64,000 nucleotides of DNA, taken from the NCBI RefSeq assembly GCF_900100375.1, contig NZ_FNEZ01000001.1, forward strand, positions 248,001-312,000. Reading direction: 5' to 3'. Every line of letters starts with the position of its first letter. Within the stretch, counting starts at the first letter, position 1. The DNA comes from Flavobacterium noncentrifugens. GTDB lineage: Bacteria > Bacteroidota > Bacteroidia > Flavobacteriales > Flavobacteriaceae. Positions 33,376-40,168 of this stretch are shown here, in pieces. The notes beneath the pieces were generated by a model. That model saw nothing but the letters and a program-made list of their open reading frames with translations. It ran no database searches and was not told the DNA's origin. The translations under genes and the position numbers were made by a program.

Positions 33376-34701
33376 TTATTCTCCGTAACTTTCTTTGATA
33401 AAGTCCTGATAGGTAACCTCTTTGGTCGTTGCCGACACTTTTTCTTTGAACAGGTTCAGCATTTTTTCGCTCATCACCTGATCAGACAATCTTTTTACTT
33501 CTTCCTGGTTTGAAAGTACGCGTGCTACGATTCCGTCAACATCAGCGTCGGTTGGGTTGGTTTGCCCAAATTGTGCCATTTGTTTTCTGATCATATCAGC
33601 AGTGAATGCTTTTAAATCTTCAAAAGTGATTTGCAGTTTGTTTTGCTGCATGACTTTTCCTTCGATGAGCTGGTAACGCAAACCGTTTTCAGATTTTGCG
33701 AATTCAGCTTCCGCTTGTTCCGGAGTCAATGGCTCTTGTCCTGCAGACTGGATCCATTTTTTAAGGAATTCTGACGGAAGGTCGAATTTTGTATTGGTCA
33801 ACAAAGATTCCGTAACGTCGTTTAAGAATTTCTGGTCTGCCTGGGTTGCGAATTGTTTTTCAGCGTCTTCTTTTACTTTCGCTTTGATTTCTTCAACTGA
33901 AGACACATTTCCTTCTCCGAACAATTTGTCGAAAAATTCCTGGTTCAATTCGGCTGGTTCACTTGTCGTAACTTCTTCGATTTTGAAATCTACATCAACA
34001 TCCAAACCGTGAACATCATCGTGACCAACTTTTAAATAATCCATCAATTGATGGTCATCTTCGAACAAACCTTTTGTATTTAACGTTACAACATCTCCGG
34101 CTTTTTTACCGATGAATTTGTCGGCAGTTGCTTTGTCTTTGAAAATATCCAAAGTAATTTGCGCCGGGCTGTCGATGTTTTTTGCTTCGTTGATAAATGT
34201 TCCGCGGATGTCATCACCAGCTTCAACTGTATCTTTAGCGATCATTTTTCCGTATTGCTTCCTGATCCTTGTTACTTGTTCGTCAAGCATATTGTCATCG
34301 GCAAAAATCTTGTAATGTGTCAGTCCTTTTATCGTTGATAAATCCACATCGAAAGTCGGCGTTAAGCCCAGTTCAAATTCGAATTTATAATCTTCAGAAT
34401 CCCAGTTGAAATCTTCAGCGATTTTTGGCAGCGGATTTCCAAGGATGTCCAGTTTTTCCTGCTGTAAATATTTATTCAAATTTTCCTGAAGCACTTTGTT
34501 TACTTCTTCCAAAAGCACGGTTTTACCGTATTGTTTCTGAATAAGGCTCATAGGAACAGCACCTTTTCTGAAGCCCGGAATCGTAGCATTTTTAAGATAA
34601 TGATTTAATGCTTTTGAAACCTGTGGCGCATAATCTGCTTTAGAAACTTCTACAGTAATGACTGCATTCAAAGCGTCTACATTATTTCTTGTAATATTCA
34701 T
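33376..34701 (-). CDS. tig: Trigger factor chaperone
   Basis: A 441-residue ribosome-associated chaperone. The ribosome-binding signature GFRKGAVPMSLIQKQYG is at residues 44-60. The C-terminal helical cradle spans about residues 260-440. The middle part, where other trigger factors have an FKBP-type prolyl isomerase domain, is present by length but lacks the usual FKBP signature (no GFEEQL-type motif), so isomerase activity is doubtful. It is first in the tig-clpP-clpX gene set, with a promoter and a palindrome upstream. Confidence 0.93.
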   Translation of the reverse strand: MNITRNNVDALNAVITVEVSKADYAPQVSKALNHYLKNATIPGFRKGAVPMSLIQKQYGKTVLLEEVNKVLQENLNKYLQQEKLDILGNPLPKIAEDFNWDSEDYKFEFELGLTPTFDVDLSTIKGLTHYKIFADDNMLDEQVTRIRKQYGKMIAKDTVEAGDDIRGTFINEAKNIDSPAQITLDIFKDKATADKFIGKKAGDVVTLNTKGLFEDDHQLMDYLKVGHDDVHGLDVDVDFKIEEVTTSEPAELNQEFFDKLFGEGNVSSVEEIKAKVKEDAEKQFATQADQKFLNDVTESLLTNTKFDLPSEFLKKWIQSAGQEPLTPEQAEAEFAKSENGLRYQLIEGKVMQQNKLQITFEDLKAFTADMIRKQMAQFGQTNPTDADVDGIVARVLSNQEEVKRLSDQVMSEKMLNLFKEKVSATTKEVTYQDFIKESYGE

Positions 34702-34721
34702 ATTTTTTACATACTAAAATT

Positions 34722-34752
34722 GGGTTGCAAAATTATAACTTTTTTACAACCC
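34722..34752. promoter_or_regulatory. Inverted repeat over the tig promoter (candidate operator)
   Basis: GGGTTGCAAAA (34722-34732) and TTTTACAACCC (34742-34752) form an inverted repeat with 10 of 11 matched positions and a 9-nt centre. It covers the minus-strand -7 box TAATTTTG (34735-34728). A -33 TTG lies about 20 nt upstream. Because it lies upstream of the expected transcript start it would be a DNA site, not an RNA hairpin. The binding protein is unknown; the sequence is not CIRCE. Confidence 0.6.
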
Positions 34753-34824
34753 AACCAAGTTTTTACTGCTTTGTATCACAGCGATTAACAAACTTATAAC
34801 TTTTGTGATTTGCCTTTCGGCCAA

Positions 34825-35169
34825 TTAATCGCCGCCGCCTGTAAGCGAGAACGTAATCGACTGTAAAACCGACAGGATCAGGCTGAAAATCAGTGCAGTC
34901 CAGAAACTTGCAACTTCAAATCCGCCGACGATTTCCGTACACAATAAAATAATCAGTGCGTTGATAACAAGCAGGAACAAACCGAAAGTGACAATCGTTA
35001 CCGGCAAGGTGAACAAGACCAGAATCGGTTTAATGAAAATATTGAGCAATCCGAGGACAATCGCAACAATAACCGAAGTCGTAAAACTTGCAACGGTAAC
35101 GCCCGGCATAAAATGCGCAATGGCGAGAACCAGAAGCGCAGTGACTAAAATTCTGATGATAAGATTCAT
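34825..35169 (-). CDS. Phage-holin-superfamily-IV-like small membrane protein
   Basis: A 114-residue protein made of four hydrophobic segments: IIRILVTALLVLAIAHFMPG, VIVAIVLGLLNIFIKPILVLFTL, TIVTFGLFLLVINALIILL and FWTALIFSLILSVLQSI. This matches the widespread family annotated as phage holin family protein (superfamily IV); GLLNIFIKPIL and LPVTIVTFGLFLLVINALII are its typical patterns. Despite the name these proteins are chromosomal and their role is unknown. A TTG start 27 bp upstream is possible, but ATG at 35169 gives the typical N-terminus. It is 48 bp downstream of the hydrolase gene. Confidence 0.85.
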   Translation of the reverse strand: MNLIIRILVTALLVLAIAHFMPGVTVASFTTSVIVAIVLGLLNIFIKPILVLFTLPVTIVTFGLFLLVINALIILLCTEIVGGFEVASFWTALIFSLILSVLQSITFSLTGGGD

Positions 35170-35217
35170 GATGTTGTTGTTTTTGGATTCACTCAAAGTT
35201 AATAAAAAACCATTAAA

Positions 35218-35985
35218 TTATTGTTCCTTTAGGAAAGCGATTGTTTCCGTATAAAAAGCTACAGGATTTTCGGCATGCAGCCAATGTCCTGCGTTTGGTA
35301 TCGTTTTCATTTCTGCAGCGGGAAAATGTTTTTTGATCAGATCCATGTCGCTGTCTTTTAAATAATTTGAATTCCCGCCTCGCAGAAACAACGTTGGTTT
35401 TTCAAAAACAGCGGTTTCGGGAAGTGCGTTGCCAATGTTTTCGATTTTCCTGTTGAATACATCAAGGTTGAACCGAAAACCGAGCTGGCCGGGTTCTACC
35501 CAGTACAAACTTTTCATTAAAAACTGGCGCGTGCCAAAATCGGGGACAAATTGTTCCATGATGGCATCGACTTCGTTCCTGCTGGGTTTTTGTGAAAAAT
35601 CAACAGCATTTAGGGCCGCCATGATGTCCTGGTGGTGTGGCGCGTAATATTTCGGACCGATGTCGGCGACGATTAATTTCTCTACTTTTTCAGGATAGGC
35701 CGTTGCGAAAAGCATGGCGACTTTTCCGCCCATGGAATGCCCGAGCATGTCGATACTTTCGAGATTGTTTTCTGAACAATATTCTAAAATATCCTGGACC
35801 ATGGCTTCATAAGTAAATTCTTCCGAGTGGAAACTTTTTCCGTGGTTGCGGAGATCGAGCATGTGCACCTGAAAACCCTGGGCGGCGAATTGTGTTCCGA
35901 GGGTTTTCCAGTTGTCTGACATGCCGAGATAACCGTGTAAGATAAGGAATGGTTTGCCTTCTCCTTCTATTTTTGAATGTAACAT
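35218..35985 (-). CDS. Alpha/beta hydrolase (YbfF-like esterase)
   Basis: A 255-residue alpha/beta-fold hydrolase. The oxyanion segment HGYLGMSDNWKTLG, nucleophile elbow GHSMGG (Ser about 100), the late Asp in the LKDSDMDL area and the catalytic His in NAGHWLHAENP form the expected triad. The LDLRNHGKSFHS motif is typical of the YbfF/acyl-CoA esterase subgroup. It is a cytoplasmic enzyme cleaving small esters; the physiological substrate is unknown. It lies between pdxJ (upstream) and the small holin-like gene on the minus strand. Confidence 0.88.
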   Translation of the reverse strand: MLHSKIEGEGKPFLILHGYLGMSDNWKTLGTQFAAQGFQVHMLDLRNHGKSFHSEEFTYEAMVQDILEYCSENNLESIDMLGHSMGGKVAMLFATAYPEKVEKLIVADIGPKYYAPHHQDIMAALNAVDFSQKPSRNEVDAIMEQFVPDFGTRQFLMKSLYWVEPGQLGFRFNLDVFNRKIENIGNALPETAVFEKPTLFLRGGNSNYLKDSDMDLIKKHFPAAEMKTIPNAGHWLHAENPVAFYTETIAFLKEQ

Positions 35986-36033
35986 TTTGATTTACGCTTT
36001 TTGATTTACGATGAAAATTTCCGGATTATTGTG

Positions 36034-36123
36034 GTTTGCGTGAGCGATTGTAGTGAAAATCCTTTTGCGGAGTTTACGAAGCAAAAGATTGCAACGGAAA
36101 GCGCGGCCCGCAGGGACACGCCC
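36034..36123 (-). repeat. Dispersed hairpin repeat, copy B
   Basis: On the minus strand, just after the pdxJ stop codon, it reads GGGCGTGTCCCTGCGGGCC, GCTTTCCGTTGCAATCTTTTGC, a short loop, then GCAAAAGGATTTTCACTACAA and TCGCTCACGCAA. The GCAATCTTTTGC / GCAAAAGGATT arms pair. It shares its core with copies A and C. Confidence 0.7.
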
Positions 36124-36128
36124 AAAAT

Positions 36129-36842
36129 CTATTTTAATTTATGAATATACATGTTGACGACATTGTCGAGGCCGAGGTAAATGGCTTCGGCAATGAGCGC
36201 GTGACCGATCGAAACTTCGAGCAATCCGGGAATATTTTGTTTGAAAAACTGGATGTTGTCGAGGCTTAAATCGTGCCCGGCATTGATTCCGAGCCCAAGT
36301 TCTACAGCGCGTTTTGCAGATTCAGTGTAAGGCAAAATGCCGTTTTCGTTGCCTAAGCTATATTGATGTGCAAAAGATTCGGTGTACAACTCGATGCGAT
36401 CTGTTCCGGTGTCCTTTGCCCCTTCGATCATTTCGATGACAGGATCTACAAAAATCGATGTTCTTATATTGTTGCGCTGAAATTCGGCAATCACTTCTTT
36501 TAAAAACGACTGGTGTTTTTTCGTGTCCCAACCTGCATTTGACGTGATCGCGTCGATGGCGTCGGGAACTAAAGTCACTTGCGTGGGCTTGACTTCGAGA
36601 ACGAGATCGATGAAGCTTTTTTCGGGATTTCCTTCAATGTTGTATTCGGTATAAACGACTGATTTCAGATCGCGCGCGTCCTGATAACGGATGTGTCGTT
36701 CGTCTGGCCTTGGATGAATGGTAATGCCGTGCGCGCCGAATTGCTGGATGTCTTTTGCAGCTTTTAGAATGTCGGGCACGTTTCCGCCGCGTGCGTTGCG
36801 AAGCGTCGCTAACTTATTGATATTTACGCTGAGTTTTGTCAT
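36129..36842 (-). CDS. pdxJ: Pyridoxine 5'-phosphate synthase
   Basis: A 237-residue TIM-barrel enzyme that condenses 3-amino-2-oxopropyl phosphate with deoxyxylulose phosphate to give pyridoxine 5'-phosphate, the last ring-forming step of the DXP-dependent vitamin B6 pathway. Typical segments: LSVNINKLATLRNARGG, the catalytic HPRPDERHI with His and Arg, VTLVPD, SIFVDP, DRIELYTESFAHQY and GINAGHDLSLDN, then VSIGHALIAEAIYLG. Length is usual. The gene is divergent from the CBS-domain gene and opens a region conserved in Bacteroidota. Confidence 0.97.
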   Translation of the reverse strand: MTKLSVNINKLATLRNARGGNVPDILKAAKDIQQFGAHGITIHPRPDERHIRYQDARDLKSVVYTEYNIEGNPEKSFIDLVLEVKPTQVTLVPDAIDAITSNAGWDTKKHQSFLKEVIAEFQRNNIRTSIFVDPVIEMIEGAKDTGTDRIELYTESFAHQYSLGNENGILPYTESAKRAVELGLGINAGHDLSLDNIQFFKQNIPGLLEVSIGHALIAEAIYLGLDNVVNMYIHKLK

Positions 36843-36948
36843 AATCGAATTTTTGGTAACAAATCAAACCTTTGACCACAAAAATACGAACTTATAATAG
36901 CTGTGATTGCATATTTTTGATTATTTTGCATGCAATTGCAGATTGATT

Positions 36949-37608
36949 ATGACAGAAATTAGAGATTATATTACCAATGATTATAAAGCCCTGAGCAGCA
37001 GTGAAAATATTGCGTCGGTCCAGGATTTTTTTCATGAATTGAATTTTACGCACTTTCCGGTTTTGGAAGAAGGCATTTACCTGGGCAGCATTGCCGCAGA
37101 AGACATTGAGACTTTTGACGGCGACAAATCGATTTCGGATTACCGTTTCACACTCGAAGGTTTTTATGCGCGGAATTCAATGATCTGGCTTGATGTTTTA
37201 GAAGTTTTTGCGAAAAATCATACGAATTTGGTTCCGGTTTTGGATGAAAACAATGGCTATGTTGGTTATTACGAAATTGAAGACATCATTAAATTCTTCC
37301 ATGAAACCCCATTTTTAAAGGAGCAAGGCGGCATCATCGTCATTAAAAAAGGCGTTCTGGATTATTCGATGAGCCAGATTACGCAAATCGTTGAAAGCAA
37401 CAACGGCAAGCTTTTGGGCTTGTTTGTTTCGGATGCCGATGCACAAACTGTAGAAATTACGGTAAAAATCAGCCTTGGCGCGATGAATGAGATCATCCAG
37501 ACTTTTAGAAGATACAATTACGAGATCATTTCTGAACATCAGGAAGACAATTACATCAATGCGTTGAAAGAACGTTCGGATTATTTGGACAAATATTTAA
37601 ACATCTAG
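36949..37608 (+). CDS. CBS-domain protein linked to nadK
   Basis: A 219-residue cytoplasmic protein. Residues 1-135 form a CBS pair: IASVQDFFHELNFTHFPVLEEGIYLGSIAAEDI and MIWLDVLEVFAKNHTNLVPVLDENNGYVGYYEIEDII. The remainder (about 140-219) resembles an ACT-like module with IIVIKKGVLDYSMSQITQIVESNNGKLLGLFV. CBS pairs bind adenosyl nucleotides, so an adenylate-sensing role is likely but unproved. The ATG at 36949 is chosen; the upstream extension is poor. It stands directly before nadK, a conserved pairing. An 80-bp gap with an inverted repeat separates them. Confidence 0.85.
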   Translation: MTEIRDYITNDYKALSSSENIASVQDFFHELNFTHFPVLEEGIYLGSIAAEDIETFDGDKSISDYRFTLEGFYARNSMIWLDVLEVFAKNHTNLVPVLDENNGYVGYYEIEDIIKFFHETPFLKEQGGIIVIKKGVLDYSMSQITQIVESNNGKLLGLFVSDADAQTVEITVKISLGAMNEIIQTFRRYNYEIISEHQEDNYINALKERSDYLDKYLNI

Positions 37609-37688
37609 TTAAAGTAGGAAAGTCGAAAGTCAAAAGTTCCATGCGACAATTTCTTTCAACTTTCCGACTTTTGACTTTCTACTAAATT
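37609..37688. repeat. Inverted repeat of AAAGTCGAAAGTC type between CBS gene and nadK
   Basis: GTAGGAAAGTCGAAAGTC... (from 37615) and ...CGACTTTTGACTTTCTAC (to 37682) pair imperfectly around a loop of about 20 nt. The same AAAGTC/GACTTT units appear in four tandem copies at 62248-62285. Confidence 0.7.
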
Positions 37689-38573
37689 ATGAAAGTAGCC
37701 ATTTACGGACAATATTATCAAAACAGCACGGAACCGATCATCCGTGATATTTTTGTTTTTTTCAACCAGAATCATGTCGAAATGGTGATTGAAGCCGAAT
37801 TTCTCAAAATACTCTACGAGAAGCAACTGATCAAAAAAGAATACAAAACTTTTACTTCACATACAGAATTAACTTCCGATTTTGATTTGATGCTGAGCAT
37901 TGGCGGCGACGGAACGATTTTGCGCGCGGCAACTTTAGTGCGCGATTCGGGAATCCCTATTTTGGGAATCAATGCCGGAAGATTGGGATTTCTGGCATCG
38001 GTACAAAAAGACAATATTGAAGAATTCCTGCAATTTGTATTGGATAAAAAATATACGATTTCGCCGCGAACACTGCTTAGCTTAAGCTGTACCCCGAAAA
38101 ACCAGGATTTGCCCGAGATCAATTTTGCGATGAATGAAATTACAGTCAGCCGCAAAGACACGACTTCGATGATTACGATCGATACTTATCTAAATGGCGA
38201 ATTCCTGAATTCGTATTGGGCAGACGGATTGATTATTGCCACGCCAACAGGCTCGACCGGATATTCGATGAGTTGCGGCGGCCCGATTTTAACACCCGAT
38301 GTCAAAAGTTTAGTCATTACGCCGATTGCACCGCATAATTTAACGGCGCGTCCGTTGGTGATTCCTGATAAAACTGAGATCCGATTGAAAGTTTCGGGAC
38401 GTGAAGAGCAATATCTGGTATCGCTGGACTCACGGATCGCATCGATCAGAAATGAATCCGTTTTAACGATCAAAAAAACACCTTTCAAGATCAACATGCT
38501 TGAAATTACCGGTGAGACTTTTCTCAAAACACTTCGCAAAAAACTGCTTTGGGGCGAAGACAAGAGAAATTAG
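37689..38573 (+). CDS. nadK: NAD kinase
   Basis: A 294-residue ATP-NAD kinase that makes NADP. The family motifs are the nucleotide-site SIGGDGTILRAA (near residue 73), INAGRLGFLA, and the C-terminal-domain TPTGSTGYSMSCGGPIL with the conserved Asp in the preceding WADGLIIATPTG. Length is typical. Together with the CBS protein before it, it belongs to a gene order conserved through Bacteroidota. Translational start ATG 37689 follows the inverted repeat by 7 bp. Confidence 0.96.
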   Translation: MKVAIYGQYYQNSTEPIIRDIFVFFNQNHVEMVIEAEFLKILYEKQLIKKEYKTFTSHTELTSDFDLMLSIGGDGTILRAATLVRDSGIPILGINAGRLGFLASVQKDNIEEFLQFVLDKKYTISPRTLLSLSCTPKNQDLPEINFAMNEITVSRKDTTSMITIDTYLNGEFLNSYWADGLIIATPTGSTGYSMSCGGPILTPDVKSLVITPIAPHNLTARPLVIPDKTEIRLKVSGREEQYLVSLDSRIASIRNESVLTIKKTPFKINMLEITGETFLKTLRKKLLWGEDKRN

Positions 38574-38680
38574 CCCTATTTCAGAATCGATTTATACTAC
38601 AGCCGCAATAATCACCGTTTCCTAACTATCCTTTTTTAAGGGAACAGAAATTATTAATCTCGGATATAATTGTTATAAAT

Positions 38681-38722
38681 ACCAATTTGATGACCGATTG
38701 GTACGCATAATTATTATATTTG
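38681..38722 (+). promoter_or_regulatory. Candidate promoter and small palindrome of the PorG-like gene
   Basis: ACCAAT (38681-38686) and ATTGGT (38697-38702) form a 6-bp inverted repeat; downstream TATATTTG (38715-38722) is a perfect TAnnTTTG box 18 nt before the ATG. Confidence 0.5.
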
Positions 38723-38740
38723 CACGCTATTTTCAAAACA

Positions 38741-39424
38741 ATGAATAGATTTTTTATCATATTTTTTTTAATCTTTGGCACCGCATCCGTGAATGCACAA
38801 ATCCATGAAATCGGGATTTATTTAGGCGGAAGCAATTACATAGGTGACATTGGACCGACGAATTACATTGCCCCGAACGAATTTGCCTACGGTATTTTGT
38901 ACAAATGGAATAGAAGTCCGCGCCATTCCTGGAGATTTTCATACACGCAGTCAAAAATCACCTCAAGAGATAAAGATTCAGATATGCCGTCGCGGAAACA
39001 ACGCCGCTATGATTTTGAGAATAATATTAAAGAAGTTTCTGCTGGTTTGGAATTTGATTTTTTTAATTTCGACCTTCACGACACCAAACCTAAATTCACA
39101 CCTTATATTTACAGCGGGTTGAGTTACGTACAATATGACGGTTTGTTTTTTGCATCTGGACGCACAAAATCGAATGCAGCACACGGAACGATTGCGATCC
39201 CGATGACTTTAGGCGTGAAAGCAAGGATTTTTGATCATATGATCTTAGGGCTTGAATCGAGTGTGAAATACGCATTTGCCGATGATCTTGACGGCAGCGG
39301 GCCAAAAAATAAAAATCTCGAAGGTCAAGGTTTCGGGAACACCAACAGCAACGACTGGTATGTTTTTACCGGATTGACATTAACTTATACGTTTGGAAAC
39401 AAACCGTGCTTTTGTACCGATTAA
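38741..39424 (+). CDS. porG: PorG-like type IX secretion outer membrane protein (DUF6089)
   Basis: A 227-residue outer membrane beta-barrel protein. The ATG at 38741 opens the signal peptide MNRFFIIFFLIFGTASVNAQ. The barrel includes HEIGIYLGGSNYIGDIG, FAYGILYKWN, ... and ends with YVFTGLTLTYTFGNKPCFCTD, a strand followed by a Cys-containing tail. The family (DUF6089) includes PorG of Porphyromonas, an outer membrane part of the type IX secretion machine that contacts PorK/PorN. Position just before uppS and bamA is that of porG in Porphyromonas. The name is therefore supported by family plus synteny, not by direct alignment. Confidence 0.7.
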   Translation: MNRFFIIFFLIFGTASVNAQIHEIGIYLGGSNYIGDIGPTNYIAPNEFAYGILYKWNRSPRHSWRFSYTQSKITSRDKDSDMPSRKQRRYDFENNIKEVSAGLEFDFFNFDLHDTKPKFTPYIYSGLSYVQYDGLFFASGRTKSNAAHGTIAIPMTLGVKARIFDHMILGLESSVKYAFADDLDGSGPKNKNLEGQGFGNTNSNDWYVFTGLTLTYTFGNKPCFCTD

Positions 39425-39427
39425 AAA

Positions 39428-40168
39428 ATGAGTCTGATTACAGCTATAAATAAGGACAACTTACCAAAACACCTGGCCATTATCATGGACGGGAACGGCC
39501 GTTGGGCCAAACAACAGGGATTTCTGAGGGCTTTCGGGCATGAAAACGGAACCAAATCGGTCAGGGTAACTGTGGAAACCTGTGCCAAACTGGGCATTGA
39601 AAACCTGACGCTTTACGCTTTTTCCACTGAAAACTGGAACCGCCCGAAAATTGAAGTTGACACTTTGATGAAATTGCTCATCAAGTCATTGAAAAATGAA
39701 CTCAAAACGCTTGAAAATAATAACATCCGATTGAACTCGATCGGGAACATAAACCTGCTCCCAAAATCGGCTCAAAAGGAACTTCTTGACGTGATTGACA
39801 AGACAAAAAATAATTCCAGAATGACGCTCACATTGGCGTTAAGCTACGGTTCACGCGAGGAAATCATCAGCGCGGTAAAGAATATTTCTGATAAAGTTAA
39901 AAATAATATAATTTCAATTGACGCTATTGACGAATCAATTATTAATCAGCATCTTTACACGCAAAATTTACCTGACGTAGATTTATTAATAAGAACCAGC
40001 GGAGAGCATAGGATCAGTAATTTTTTGTTGTGGCAGATTGCCTATGCGGAATTGTATTTTACAGATGTTTTGTGGCCTGACTTTAAAGAAGAACATTTGT
40101 ATGAGGCTATCGTTAGTTATCAAAAAAGAGAGCGTAGATTTGGAAAAACCAGTGAACAAATTAAATAA
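39428..40168 (+). CDS. uppS: Isoprenyl (undecaprenyl) diphosphate synthase
   Basis: A 246-residue cis-prenyltransferase that builds undecaprenyl diphosphate, the lipid carrier for peptidoglycan and O-antigen. The diphosphate-binding IIMDGNGRWAKQQG contains the catalytic Asp; YAFSTENWNRP and DLLIRTSGEHRISNFLLWQIAYAEL are the other conserved regions, the latter with the Arg-x-Ser motif. It begins 3 bp after porG and overlaps or abuts bamA, so these genes form one operon. Confidence 0.96.
   Translation: MSLITAINKDNLPKHLAIIMDGNGRWAKQQGFLRAFGHENGTKSVRVTVETCAKLGIENLTLYAFSTENWNRPKIEVDTLMKLLIKSLKNELKTLENNNIRLNSIGNINLLPKSAQKELLDVIDKTKNNSRMTLTLALSYGSREEIISAVKNISDKVKNNIISIDAIDESIINQHLYTQNLPDVDLLIRTSGEHRISNFLLWQIAYAELYFTDVLWPDFKEEHLYEAIVSYQKRERRFGKTSEQIK

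Noticed and set aside
38681..38702. ACCAAT / ATTGGT inverted repeat as a firm operator
   Set aside because: Arms are only 6 bp in AT-rich sequence; kept as a weak regulatory note rather than a finding.
40038..40151. Upstream extension of bamA into uppS
   Set aside because: It would overlap uppS by more than 100 bases and puts the signal peptide deep inside the chain.
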